Source: an uncultured Gammaproteobacteria bacterium
Lineage (GTDB): Bacteria > Pseudomonadota > Gammaproteobacteria > Enterobacterales > Psychrobiaceae
Direction: 5' to 3'
NCBI GenBank assembly: GCA_937139475.1
Contig: CAKZQF010000071.1
Location: 1 to 62,342, forward strand
DNA: 62,342 bases
Positions 1 to 9,254 of this stretch are shown piece by piece. Within the stretch, counting starts at the first letter, position 1. Every line of letters begins with the position of its first letter. The position numbers and the translations under genes are program-made. Below the pieces are notes generated by a model, which saw only the letters and a list, made by a program, of their open reading frames with translations, did not search any database and was not told where the DNA came from.

Positions 1-98
<98 letters not shown>

Positions 99-169
99 TT
101 AGTCCTTAAAGAATTTTAAATTGCAGACAATCAAGATTATCCATTATTTGCATGGTTCGTCGCACCGTC

Positions 170-195
170 GTCCTCGAGCTCTTTTTATCGAGGAC
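170..195. repeat. 8-bp perfect inverted repeat between galU and galE
   Basis: The arms GTCCTCGA (170-177) and TCGAGGAC (188-195) pair perfectly around a 10-nt loop. There is no T-tract on either side, so it is not a standard intrinsic terminator. It lies in the 127-bp gap between the galU stop and the galE start. Its function is unknown. Confidence 0.4.
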
Positions 196-222
196 CTCCT
201 TAGGCAATCACTAACTCAATAA

Positions 223-1125
223 TTACTCGCTCAATAACCCTTTCAAATGCTCTCTAAAATCTGCGCCTAAATTAGTGTCACGCAAGCCGTATTCAACAAA
301 TGCACTCATATAACCAAGCTTACTACCACAATCATGTGACTTTCCGGTCATATGAAATGCCTCAACCGTTTCTACTTTCATCAAGCTAGCGATAGCATCT
401 GTCAATTGAATTTCGTCACCAGCACCTGGCGGAGTAAACTCAAGAAGGTCCCAAATCTGTGCGGATAACACATAACGGCCTACCACAGCTAAATTTGAAG
501 GAGCTTCATCAACAGGAGGCTTTTCGACAACAGCAGTCATCGCTTCAGATTCCCCAGGTTCTAACGTATGTCCATTACAGTCAGCTACGCCGTAACTACT
601 CACCTGCTCCATCGGAACGGGTTCAACCATGATTTGGCTTGCGCCGTTATCATCAAAACGTTGTAACATCGCCGCTAAATTTTCAGATTTTAAATCTGCG
701 GATACTTCGTCCAAGATCACATCTGGCAACACTACAGCAAACGGCTCATTTCCAACAATTGGACGTGCTTTTAATACTGCATGCCCGAGCCCTTTCGCTT
801 CCCCTTGGCGCACATGCATGATAGTCACGCCTTTAGGACAGATTGCTTGTACTTCATCCAGTAGCGAACGCTTAACACGTTTTTCAAGTGTTGTTTCTAA
901 CTCAAAAGATTTATCAAAATGGTTTTCAATAGCGTTTTTAGAGGAATGTGTAACAAGCACGATTTCCTTAATACCAGCAGCCACACATTCATTAACGATG
1001 TATTGGATTAGCGGTTTATCGACTATTGGCAGCATTTCTTTTGGAATTGCTTTCGTCGCAGGTAACATACGGGTGCCAAGACCCGCTACGGGTATTACTG
1101 CTTTGGAGATTTTAATATCTAACAT
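223..1125 (-). CDS. galU: UTP-glucose-1-phosphate uridylyltransferase
   Basis: This 300-residue protein has the GalU nucleotidyltransferase start [18 protein letters not shown] near residues 14-31, followed by the [15 protein letters not shown] segment. Family knowledge: GalU makes UDP-glucose from UTP and glucose-1-phosphate in the cytoplasm, the substrate of the Ugd encoded two genes upstream in transcription order. Length matches the family. It starts 15 nt after the stop of the UDP-glucuronate epimerase gene, consistent with one operon. The same precursors also feed LPS core synthesis, so the role need not be limited to this locus. Confidence 0.95.
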   Translation of the reverse strand: MLDIKISKAVIPVAGLGTRMLPATKAIPKEMLPIVDKPLIQYIVNECVAAGIKEIVLVTHSSKNAIENHFDKSFELETTLEKRVKRSLLDEVQAICPKGVTIMHVRQGEAKGLGHAVLKARPIVGNEPFAVVLPDVILDEVSADLKSENLAAMLQRFDDNGASQIMVEPVPMEQVSSYGVADCNGHTLEPGESEAMTAVVEKPPVDEAPSNLAVVGRYVLSAQIWDLLEFTPPGAGDEIQLTDAIASLMKVETVEAFHMTGKSHDCGSKLGYMSAFVEYGLRDTNLGADFREHLKGLLSE

Positions 1126-1140
1126 TACAGAGTCCTTCCC

Positions 1141-2169
1141 CTATTGGCCCACTTTATAAAACTGACGATACCACCGCACAAACTGCTCAACACCTTGCGC
1201 CACACTAACTTCTGGCCTATGCCCAGTAACCTTAAACAAATCCTCAACCTCTGCGTAGGTCTGATAAACATCCCCCGCTTGCATAGGCATAAAGTTCTTA
1301 ACAGCCGTCATACCCAATGATTTTTCCAATGAATCAATAAACCCCATTAACTTAACTGGATTGCCGTTACCAATATTAAATATACGATAAGGTGCAGAAC
1401 TTTGTGCAGGAGATCCGGACTCTACTTTCCATTCTGAATTAATAGCAGGTAAAGTATCTTGGACGCGAATAATTCCCTCTACAATATCGTCAATATATGT
1501 AAAGTCACGACGCATATCTCCATGATTATATACATCAATTTTCTTACCCTCCACAATGGCTTTGGTAAATTTAAACAAAGCCATATCAGGACGCCCCCAT
1601 GGGCCGTATACTGTAAAAAAGCGTAAACCAGTGGTCGGCACACCATATAGATGCGAATAGGTATGAGACATTAGTTCATTTGATTTCTTTGTTGCTGCAT
1701 ACAATGAAATAGGATGGTCGACGCTATCAGATGTCGAAAAAGGTGTCTTATTATTAAGCCCATAAACAGAGCTAGAGGATGCATAGACTAAATGCTCAAC
1801 GTTATTTTGGCGACAGCCTTCTAATATTGTTAAATGCCCAACTAAATTAGAATCCGCATAGGCCATTGGGTTATCAATTGAATAACGTACCCCAGCTTGC
1901 GCAGCTAAATGAATTACACGATTGAACTGCTCATTTGAAAATAAATCAGCAACTCCTTCTCTATCAGCAAGGTCTAGTTTCACAAAACGAAATGAACCTT
2001 TTGAGCATTCAGCGGAATCAGCTAGCGCCTTTAATCTGGCTAACTTCAAATTAACATCATAATAATCATTTAGATTATCAAGACCAACAACTTCATAACC
2101 CATATCGCAAAGTCTTGTGGCGACATGAAAACCAATAAAACCAGCAGCGCCAGTAACTAAAAACTTCAT
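1141..2169 (-). CDS. UDP-glucuronate 4-epimerase (extended SDR family)
   Basis: The 342-residue protein opens with FLVTGAAGFIGFHV (NAD-binding GxxGxxG) and contains the SDR catalytic pair as YAATK near residue 173, followed by an RFFTVYGPWGRPDMA segment. The N-terminal LDNLNDYYDVNLKLARL stretch is characteristic of UDP-GlcA 4-epimerases (CapI/LpsL/Gla type) rather than GalE. These convert UDP-GlcA into UDP-GalA. It lies directly after ugd, which supplies UDP-GlcA, so the pair forms a GlcA/GalA branch of the cluster. A different UDP-hexose substrate cannot be excluded. Confidence 0.88.
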   Translation of the reverse strand: MKFLVTGAAGFIGFHVATRLCDMGYEVVGLDNLNDYYDVNLKLARLKALADSAECSKGSFRFVKLDLADREGVADLFSNEQFNRVIHLAAQAGVRYSIDNPMAYADSNLVGHLTILEGCRQNNVEHLVYASSSSVYGLNNKTPFSTSDSVDHPISLYAATKKSNELMSHTYSHLYGVPTTGLRFFTVYGPWGRPDMALFKFTKAIVEGKKIDVYNHGDMRRDFTYIDDIVEGIIRVQDTLPAINSEWKVESGSPAQSSAPYRIFNIGNGNPVKLMGFIDSLEKSLGMTAVKNFMPMQAGDVYQTYAEVEDLFKVTGHRPEVSVAQGVEQFVRWYRQFYKVGQ

Positions 2170-2205
2170 TATTATTTCCTTTTAACCGTATAAAACGATT
2201 AACAA

Positions 2206-3372
2206 CTAATCTGAACCAAATAAATCTCTGGTGTAAACTTTATCACTAACATCACTTAATACTTCGTCCATACGGTTAGAAACAATTACATCTGCTAACC
2301 TCTTAAACTCGTCTAGGTCAGTAATTACACGAGAATGAAAGAACTCTTTCTCATTCAACTCAGGCTCATAAACAACCACTTCGATTCCCTTAGCCTTAAT
2401 TCGTTTCATGATACCTTGAATTGAAGACGCCCTGAAGTTATCTGAGCCCGTTTTCATAATTAGACGGTAAACCCCAACAATCTGCGGATTTTGGCTAATA
2501 ATAGAGTCAGCGATGTGATCTTTACGAGTGCTATTAGCATCTACAATTGCGCTAATCAATGAATTAGGAACATCTTTATAGTTAGCACGAAGTTGCTTAG
2601 TGTCTTTAGGCAAACAATAGCCACCATATCCAAACGATGGATTGTTATAGTGAGTTCCTATTCTGGGATCTAAACCAACGCCTTCGATAATATGTTTGGT
2701 ATCTAAACCATGAGTTTCAGCATAGGTATCAAGTTCATTAAAATAAGCAACTCTCATTGCAAGATAAGTGTTTGAAAATAATTTCACCGCTTCAGCTTCT
2801 GTAGAATCGGTAAACAAAACCTCAATATTTTCCTTTAAAGCACCTCGTTGTAGTAACGCAGCGAAAGTTTTTGCTCGCTCAGATTGTTCCCCGACAATAA
2901 TTCTGGAAGGGTATAAGTTATCATAAAGAGCCTTACCTTCACGTAAGAACTCTGGCGAAAATATTATATTGTCTGAGCCTAACTGCTGCTTTAACTGTTG
3001 CGTAAAACCTACTGGAACGGTTGACTTAATCACCATAACAGCGGATGGGTTCGTTGCCATTACATCACAAATAACCTTACCAACGGAATCAGTATTAAAA
3101 TAGTTAGTTACGGGGTCATAGTCAGTAGGCGTAGCTATGATAACAAAATCGGCATTACTATATGCTTCCGCTTTATCAAGTGTAGCTCTCAAGTTTAGTG
3201 ATTTTGTCTCTAGAAATGTCTCTATCTCAGAGTCTGCTACGGTTGACTTATTACTGTTAATTAAGTCCACCCTTTCCTTATCTATATCTATTGCTATAAC
3301 TTCATTATATTGGGCAAGCAACACCGCATTTGACAATCCAACATAGCCGGTGCCGGCAATTGCAATTTTCAT
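2206..3372 (-). CDS. ugd: UDP-glucose 6-dehydrogenase
   Basis: This 388-residue protein begins [20 protein letters not shown] (NAD-binding) and carries the catalytic cysteine in [14 protein letters not shown] near residue 260. Length and sequence style match the short enterobacterial Ugd class. It oxidises UDP-glucose to UDP-glucuronate with two NAD molecules. Its product would be used directly or passed to the 4-epimerase encoded just downstream. It is preceded by a 278-bp gap, the longest inside the operon, so a separate promoter is possible there. Confidence 0.95.
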   Translation of the reverse strand: MKIAIAGTGYVGLSNAVLLAQYNEVIAIDIDKERVDLINSNKSTVADSEIETFLETKSLNLRATLDKAEAYSNADFVIIATPTDYDPVTNYFNTDSVGKVICDVMATNPSAVMVIKSTVPVGFTQQLKQQLGSDNIIFSPEFLREGKALYDNLYPSRIIVGEQSERAKTFAALLQRGALKENIEVLFTDSTEAEAVKLFSNTYLAMRVAYFNELDTYAETHGLDTKHIIEGVGLDPRIGTHYNNPSFGYGGYCLPKDTKQLRANYKDVPNSLISAIVDANSTRKDHIADSIISQNPQIVGVYRLIMKTGSDNFRASSIQGIMKRIKAKGIEVVVYEPELNEKEFFHSRVITDLDEFKRLADVIVSNRMDEVLSDVSDKVYTRDLFGSD

Positions 3373-3439
3373 TCTAGTTTCCTATAAAAGTTAAGTTACG
3401 ATCTCAGCAAAGTATAATTAATCAACGAAATAGACATTA

Positions 3440-3459
3440 AAATATATAATTATATATTT
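3440..3459. repeat. 20-bp perfect AT-only palindrome upstream of ugd
   Basis: The sequence AAATATATAATTATATATTT is a perfect palindrome about 70 bp upstream of the ugd start codon, in the 278-bp gap (3373-3650) after the PglF-like gene. It could be part of an internal promoter or a binding site. An AT-only palindrome can also arise by chance in AT-rich DNA. Apart from this I see no gene or terminator in the gap. Confidence 0.4.
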
Positions 3460-3650
3460 GCAAAAAGTTAATAAAAGGACAATTTCATCCACGAGTTACG
3501 CTGGGCGGGCAGTATTTACAAATAGTGAAATCCGATAATTACTTAGTAAAGCTAGCGATCAAATTATACTAGCAATAAGAGTCCATTTAAAAGTCAAATT
3601 AAGTAAATCAAGCCGAAAAGAATAAATGGACATAAAACCTTTTTTAATGA

Positions 3651-5573
3651 CTAATGTACAACTTTATTATGTTTTACTTTCTTGTGTTTAGCACTCCAAA
3701 CAAGATCACAAATGCCATCTGTTGGACTGAACCCCGTTGGAGTTTTTAATAAAATATCGCGGATTGACTCATGATCAAATTCATGACACGCGATATCTAA
3801 CTTCTTTAAAATAACTTCTAATTCAAGCCAAGGTAGCATCACCTCGTGTGCCGTCATAATCCTTTCATGCTCGGTACCAGTAACACCATCACCAATCAGG
3901 AGCTCTTCATACAACTTTTCTCCAGGCCGTAAGCCAGAAAATTCAATAGCTATATCTCCATCGGCACTGTCGATGTCCTTAACCTGTAATCCACTTAAAT
4001 GAACCATTTTTATTGCTAAATCAACAATTTTAACCGGTGCTCCCATTTCGAGAACAAATACGTCTCCGCCTTTAACCATAGCGCCAGCCTGTATCACTAA
4101 TTGGGAAGCCTCTGGAATGGTCATAAAGTAACGAGTAATTTCGGGATGAGTTACAGTGATAGGTCCTCCAAGCGCAATTTGTTTTCTAAAAAGCGGAACC
4201 ACCGAACCAGAAGAGCCTAGTACATTACCAAAACGTACCATGCAGAACCGGGTATTATTATCTTCTTTAGCTAGTGCCTGTAAGACAAGTTCGGCCATAC
4301 GTTTGGTAGTTCCCATTACATTTGTCGGCCTTACAGCTTTGTCAGTAGATATCAACACAAAGGTTTCAACATTTGCAGCAATGGCTGCACGAGCAGTATG
4401 CATAGTACCAAAAACATTATTACGTACGCCCTCAACCACGTTATGCTCCACTAATGGGACATGTTTATAAGCAGCTGCGTGATAAACGGTTTGCACCTGA
4501 AAAGATTCCATTACTGCCTGTACGCGGTTCTCTCGCTGGACAGAGCCCAGCATTGGTAATATCTCTATATCGTTACCTAAGACCTTCACCATTTCGGCTA
4601 ATTCTTTATCTATTGCGTAAAGTGCAAATTCCGATAACTCGAATAGAACTAATTTTCTCGGTGATTGGCGTATTATTTGGCGACATAATTCAGAACCGAT
4701 TGAACCACCTGCCCCAGTCACCATCACAACTTTACCTTTAATATTTTGGCCAAGTAAACTACTATCAGGGGAAACCAAATCACGCCCCAATAAATCAGCT
4801 ACATCAACTTCTTTAATGTCACTATATGATTCTTTTCCACTAATCAAATCAGCGGTTGCAGGTATAGTTAAGACTTGAATAGATATGTCTTCAAGACTCT
4901 GCAATATTTTTTGGCGTTTTGTATAGGAAACACTTGGTATCGCTAAAAGAACCTTAGAAACAGAATTTTGTGAAACTAGCTTTTTAATTATACTTGGTGA
5001 ATGTACATGCACACCTTGGATGACGGTACCATGAAGTGATACATCATCATCAACGAATGCAAAGGGACGATATTCATGACTCAATGCAAGAGCAGTAACT
5101 AATTGACGACCACTGACACCTGCGCCATATATGACCACTGACTCTCCTTCTTTCTTCACCCCCGAACTAAAAACTGTTCGAACTATTGCTCTAGAACCAC
5201 CAATAAAGACAATTGCAAATGACATGTAAATAATTGGAACAGATTTTGGAAGGCCAATATCGACAAAAGAAGAAGCAATAAATAAAAGACCACTAGATAA
5301 TATTACACCTAGTGATATTACCTTTATCGCCTGGATTCCAATGTAACGAAGTATTGTTCTATATAATCCAAGCTTTATAAAAGCAAAGATGCTAAAAGGG
5401 CAAACAATAAATATTAAAACCCAATAATGGCCCTCAAAAAGAACACTAATGTTTTCTAACCTAACCAGCATCGCCAACCAAAAAGCCACAAACAAAAGAA
5501 CGGCGTCAACAACAACACTAACCCACTGTTTTTGAACACGTTTCAACGCAAAAAGACCCTGTACAATTGGCAT
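3651..5573 (-). CDS. Membrane UDP-GlcNAc 4,6-dehydratase of the PglF/WbpM/FlaA1 type
   Basis: The 640-residue protein has about four N-terminal membrane segments (residues 15-125), a first Rossmann-like domain (VVIYGAGVSGRQL) and a second catalytic SDR domain with VTGAGGSIGSELCRQ near residue 283. The catalytic loop reads STDKAVRPTNVMGTTKRMAE, with the T-D-K arrangement known for PglF/WbpM instead of YxxxK. These enzymes make UDP-4-keto-6-deoxy-GlcNAc at the membrane. The next genes upstream encode a matching aminotransferase and acetyltransferase, so the likely pathway is UDP-bacillosamine-type sugar synthesis. WbpM-type QuiNAc or FucNAc synthesis is the alternative. Confidence 0.92.
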   Translation of the reverse strand: MPIVQGLFALKRVQKQWVSVVVDAVLLFVAFWLAMLVRLENISVLFEGHYWVLIFIVCPFSIFAFIKLGLYRTILRYIGIQAIKVISLGVILSSGLLFIASSFVDIGLPKSVPIIYMSFAIVFIGGSRAIVRTVFSSGVKKEGESVVIYGAGVSGRQLVTALALSHEYRPFAFVDDDVSLHGTVIQGVHVHSPSIIKKLVSQNSVSKVLLAIPSVSYTKRQKILQSLEDISIQVLTIPATADLISGKESYSDIKEVDVADLLGRDLVSPDSSLLGQNIKGKVVMVTGAGGSIGSELCRQIIRQSPRKLVLFELSEFALYAIDKELAEMVKVLGNDIEILPMLGSVQRENRVQAVMESFQVQTVYHAAAYKHVPLVEHNVVEGVRNNVFGTMHTARAAIAANVETFVLISTDKAVRPTNVMGTTKRMAELVLQALAKEDNNTRFCMVRFGNVLGSSGSVVPLFRKQIALGGPITVTHPEITRYFMTIPEASQLVIQAGAMVKGGDVFVLEMGAPVKIVDLAIKMVHLSGLQVKDIDSADGDIAIEFSGLRPGEKLYEELLIGDGVTGTEHERIMTAHEVMLPWLELEVILKKLDIACHEFDHESIRDILLKTPTGFSPTDGICDLVWSAKHKKVKHNKVVH

Positions 5574-5626
5574 TTTGTTCCTCTCGAAGATAAATTTAAT
5601 TTGAAAATTGAATAAAAAACAACTAA

Positions 5627-6829
5627 TTATATTGATGTTTTATGAAACTCTTTTTGCTTTGTTGCCAAGCTCATCACACTATTAATTGCATCACATACTT
5701 TCTTTATTTCAAAGGCAGTCAATGTTGGATGCACCAAAAACATCAAACTGGTCTCCCCAAGCTTTTTGGCTATTGGTAAACTCACCTCAGGTCGGTAATT
5801 AGTATTATCAAAAGCTTTTTCTAAATAGACCTCTGAACACGAGCCTTGGAAACAGGGGACGCCTAAACTATTTAACTCTTCAACTATTCGGTCTCGATTC
5901 CAATCACTTTTTAAGCATTTTGGTTCAACAAACATGTAATGCTTATATTCTGCATGCTCCATATGTTCAGGTACAGCGACAGTTCTTATTGAGGGGAACT
6001 GACTAGCAGTTTGATCTAACAGGCCAGCATTATATCGACGTTTTTCAGTCCATTCAGCCATCCTTCGCAACTGTATTCTTCCAATAGCAGATTGTATTTC
6101 GGTTAGCCGCCAATTCGTGCCAAAACTATCGTGAAGCCATCTAAAGCCTGGAGGATGCTTTTTATTGTAAACCGAATCCCAAGATTTACCGTGGTCCTTA
6201 TAAGCCCACATTTTTTTCCATAGAAGCTCGTCATCAGTTGTCACCATTCCACCTTCACCACCAGTGGTCATTATCTTATCTTGACAGAATGACCATGCAC
6301 CGACATGCCCAATAGAACCAACCGAACGGCCTTTGTATTTAGCGCCATGTGCCTGGGCACAGTCCTCAATAACAAGTAAGCCGCATCGATTTGCCAAGTC
6401 CATTATTTCGTCCATTTCACATGGAAACCCTGCCAAATGGACGCAAATAATAGCCTTTGTTTTATCTGAGATAACAGCGTTTATAGATTCAGCAGTGATG
6501 TTTTGACTGTTGGGATCCAAGTCCGCAAATACAGGGGTAGCTCCACACGTAACTATCGAACTAACTGATGCTAAAAAAGTTCGCGAAGTTACGATAACTT
6601 CGTCACCATGACCAACGCCGATACCAATAAGTGCCAAGTCTAGAGCAACAGTACCGTTAGCAACGGCTATAGCATGTTTACTATCTGAAAAAAACGCAAA
6701 TTCCTTTTCAAAATTCCGGCCTTCCTCTCCGGTCCAATAATTCACTCTATTTGACAATAACACACGCTGAGCCGCTTCCGCTTCTTCTGCGGTGAAAGAA
6801 GGCCAAGATGAAAAAGGGGTATTTAACAT
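5627..6829 (-). CDS. DegT/DnrJ/EryC1/StrS-family sugar aminotransferase (PglE-like)
   Basis: This 400-residue protein matches the PLP-dependent sugar aminotransferase fold. The PLP lysine lies in WSFCQDKIMTTGGEGGM near residue 190, with VIEDCAQAHGAKYKGR before it and the GTNWRLTEIQSAIGRIQL motif after it. Family members transfer an amino group from glutamate to a 4-keto sugar nucleotide. Placed between a PglF-like dehydratase and a PglD-like acetyltransferase, the expected product is UDP-4-amino-4,6-dideoxy-GlcNAc. Substrate specificity is inferred from context. The C-terminal tail past residue 385 is lysine-rich and probably not catalytic. Confidence 0.88.
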   Translation of the reverse strand: MLNTPFSSWPSFTAEEAEAAQRVLLSNRVNYWTGEEGRNFEKEFAFFSDSKHAIAVANGTVALDLALIGIGVGHGDEVIVTSRTFLASVSSIVTCGATPVFADLDPNSQNITAESINAVISDKTKAIICVHLAGFPCEMDEIMDLANRCGLLVIEDCAQAHGAKYKGRSVGSIGHVGAWSFCQDKIMTTGGEGGMVTTDDELLWKKMWAYKDHGKSWDSVYNKKHPPGFRWLHDSFGTNWRLTEIQSAIGRIQLRRMAEWTEKRRYNAGLLDQTASQFPSIRTVAVPEHMEHAEYKHYMFVEPKCLKSDWNRDRIVEELNSLGVPCFQGSCSEVYLEKAFDNTNYRPEVSLPIAKKLGETSLMFLVHPTLTAFEIKKVCDAINSVMSLATKQKEFHKTSI

Positions 6830-6865
6830 AATATACTCTTAAGAAAATTTGATTTAAAATGAATA

Positions 6866-7489
6866 CTAAAAAAGCTTTCGCGCAGGATTACCGACATAGG
6901 TACCTTGTTCTTTAATATTTTTTACAACTATTGCTCCAGCGCCAACAATTACATTATTACAAATAGATATTAACTGTTTCACACTCGCGCCTATGCCGAT
7001 CCAAGAACCTGAACCTACCGAAACACTGCCTGCTAATAAACACCCGGGACTGATATGGACGCCACTACTTAAAATACAGTCGTGCTCTATGACCGAATTA
7101 GTATTAATTATACAGGCCTCCCCTATTACACTAAAGGGATTTATCACTGCGCCCGCCATTACAACTGTACCTTGATGAATAGTTGATCTTGGGCTGACGA
7201 TTGCCGAGGGATGTACAATTGATGTTATCTGGCAACCGCTTTGAGATAAATAGCGCTGCTTGCATAAGCGAATATCGTTGCTACCAATTGCAACCACAAC
7301 ACCTTGAAATTGATTTGCTTGCATAATCAGGTCGTTTGTATTCCCTATTACAGACCATGTCTCAACAAACTTAATATCTGGATGCGCATCATCAAAAAAC
7401 TCAACTTTATCCCACTCATTAGAAAGTAACGCCGCGTCAGCAATTACTTTACCATGACCGCTAGCTCCCAGAATTGCTAGTCGTCTCAT
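6866..7489 (-). CDS. Sugar-nucleotide N-acetyltransferase (PglD/NeuD family, left-handed beta-helix)
   Basis: The 207-residue protein has the PglD-type N-terminal domain (LAILGASGHGKVIADAA) and a C-terminal hexapeptide-repeat beta-helix from about residue 90 on. The catalytic-type histidine lies in VIEHDCILSSGVHISPG. PglD acetylates the 4-amino group of the UDP-4-amino sugar to give UDP-N,N'-diacetylbacillosamine. Its start overlaps the stop of the sugar-phosphate transferase gene by four bases (ATGA), suggesting translational coupling of first-sugar synthesis and transfer. Confidence 0.9.
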   Translation of the reverse strand: MRRLAILGASGHGKVIADAALLSNEWDKVEFFDDAHPDIKFVETWSVIGNTNDLIMQANQFQGVVVAIGSNDIRLCKQRYLSQSGCQITSIVHPSAIVSPRSTIHQGTVVMAGAVINPFSVIGEACIINTNSVIEHDCILSSGVHISPGCLLAGSVSVGSGSWIGIGASVKQLISICNNVIVGAGAIVVKNIKEQGTYVGNPARKLF

Positions 7490-8106
7490 TTCTCAGTACC
7501 AGTAAACTTTGCCATTGTGGCTTCCCCCTTTTGGCTAATACCTTCCTTTACTAGGACTTTTTTCACAGTTAAGCATATGATTTTCAAGTCCAACCAAAAG
7601 CTTTGGTTCTCGATGTACCAAACATCCAACTTAAATTTATCTTCCCAACTAATAGCATTACGCCCATTTACTTGCGCCCACCCCGTAATTCCAGGCCGAA
7701 CATTATGCCTACGCGCTTGCTCTTTAGAGTAAAGTGGAAGATACTCAACTAATAGCGGTCTTGGCCCGACTAGGCTCATATCACCTTTTAGCACGTTCCA
7801 AATTCCTGGTAACTCATCGATACTTGACCGACGAAGTAAGTGTCCAAACCTAGTTATCCTCAGTTTATCAGAAAGTAGTTCTCCTCTACCATCTCTCAAA
7901 TCCAGCATAGTTCTCAATTTTAATATCTTAAAAACAACCCCATTTTTGCCGGGTCTGGACTGTGAATAAAACAACGGTAAACCATGTACACAGAGGCATA
8001 TAATGCCTACAATAATCAATGGCACAAATAAGATAGTCACAAGTAGTAAACAAACTATTACATCTAATACTCGTTTTAGATAAGACTCATACATCTTTTT
8101 AATCAC
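7486..8106 (-). CDS. Initiating phosphoglycosyl transferase (PglC-like, undecaprenyl-phosphate)
   Basis: The 206-residue protein is a small monotopic phosphoglycosyl transferase: one hydrophobic N-terminal segment (about 13-40), then FKILKLRTM, the Asp-Glu catalytic dyad in RRSSIDELPGIWNVLKGDMS, and GPRPLL. Family knowledge: these enzymes transfer a phospho-sugar from UDP-sugar to undecaprenyl phosphate at the inner membrane. Size matches PglC rather than the larger WbaP. Overlap with both neighbouring genes and the adjacent PglD/E/F set point to UDP-diNAcBac as donor. WecP- or WbpL-like donors remain possible. Confidence 0.9.
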   Translation of the reverse strand: MIKKMYESYLKRVLDVIVCLLLVTILFVPLIIVGIICLCVHGLPLFYSQSRPGKNGVVFKILKLRTMLDLRDGRGELLSDKLRITRFGHLLRRSSIDELPGIWNVLKGDMSLVGPRPLLVEYLPLYSKEQARRHNVRPGITGWAQVNGRNAISWEDKFKLDVWYIENQSFWLDLKIICLTVKKVLVKEGISQKGEATMAKFTGTEK

Positions 8107-9254
8107 TTCTTAGTTAATATTGTTTCATAAATTTGAAAAGTTTCTTTAGCTGTATTCTTCACATCAAATAATTCACGAGCTAACTCATTTCCGACGATAG
8201 CATGCTCCTTAGCTTTATTCATATTTTCCATATAATAAGCGATAGCAGAAGCCAATAAGTCTGGTTTTTTTGCAGGCACTGTCAACCCTGTTTTTTGGTT
8301 AATAACTAGATCTGGAAACCCTCCAACATCAGATGTTATTGTTGGTACTTTCATTAGCAACGACTCAACAGCCCCTCCCACATTCTCAGAGTGCGAGGGA
8401 AATACTGCTATATCTATGCTAGGATACAGGTTTAGTACATCTTTTCGATTGCCTAAAAAGGTAACATTATCGGCTAATTTTTGTTTACCGTAAGCCATAA
8501 CATTATCCTCATAGCGAGTCCCTCCCCCCCACTCTCCACCAACAAAAACCAGATGAACATTGGAGTGAGTCTCTCTAACTATTGAGACAGCATCAATCAA
8601 ATCCTCGTGCCCTTTTAGTCCACGTGTTTGCCCCAAAAAATATTTTGGAGAATACATATAAGCCACCATACTGATTATGATAGTATCTTTTGACAAACAA
8701 AGTTGTTCTCTTAAAACTGAAGGGGACGTAGAACGAAAGCTGTCAACGTCTGTCCCATAATATGATAAATGTACATTATTTAAATGCACACCTAGCGCCA
8801 AGTATTTATCAACTGTCCACTGGCATGAACCAATCCAATGATCAGATCTATTTGATAACAATAATTCAATACTTCTGAAGAATTTATGTTCTAAATGAAG
8901 CGGGCCTGGTACCTGAAAAATTCGGGGAGTAGTAATACCGATCATAGCCATACGCATTATTAAAGTTGTGCTAACAAAATGCGAATGAACAATATCAGGC
9001 AATATATTTTTTACTATCGTTCTTAATGCACAGATCTTAGATACATTGAGCCATGGTTTGCCGACAGCAAGATCGACATTAAGGTAATGTAACTTACAGC
9101 CATTATCTTCGTAAGCCTTTGCGTTGCCACATGCGTCAGGAAGCACTACATGAACCTCGATTCCAAGAGCAACTTGCTCTCTTAATAATTTCACAGCCCA
9201 AGCGGCGCCAGCCGTTGTCTTAAGTAAGTGTAAGACTCGAATAGTTTTCCCCAT
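8103..9254 (-). CDS. Glycosyltransferase family 4 (GT-B fold)
   Basis: This 383-residue protein has a GT-B layout: an N-terminal acceptor domain (RVLHLLKTTAGAAWAVKLLR) and a C-terminal donor domain with SHSENVGGAVESLLMKVPTITSDVGGFPD, the E-x7-E-like region of group 1 transferases. No signal peptide or membrane segment is seen. It probably adds one sugar to the undecaprenyl-linked repeat unit on the cytoplasmic face. Donor and linkage cannot be read from sequence. It overlaps the genes on both sides by one to four bases. Confidence 0.85.
   Translation of the reverse strand: MGKTIRVLHLLKTTAGAAWAVKLLREQVALGIEVHVVLPDACGNAKAYEDNGCKLHYLNVDLAVGKPWLNVSKICALRTIVKNILPDIVHSHFVSTTLIMRMAMIGITTPRIFQVPGPLHLEHKFFRSIELLLSNRSDHWIGSCQWTVDKYLALGVHLNNVHLSYYGTDVDSFRSTSPSVLREQLCLSKDTIIISMVAYMYSPKYFLGQTRGLKGHEDLIDAVSIVRETHSNVHLVFVGGEWGGGTRYEDNVMAYGKQKLADNVTFLGNRKDVLNLYPSIDIAVFPSHSENVGGAVESLLMKVPTITSDVGGFPDLVINQKTGLTVPAKKPDLLASAIAYYMENMNKAKEHAIVGNELARELFDVKNTAKETFQIYETILTKK

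Noticed and set aside
629..1159. Plus-strand ORF of 176 codons opposite galU
   Set aside because: It lies antisense to a strongly recognised gene, has no ribosome site and no recognisable protein pattern.
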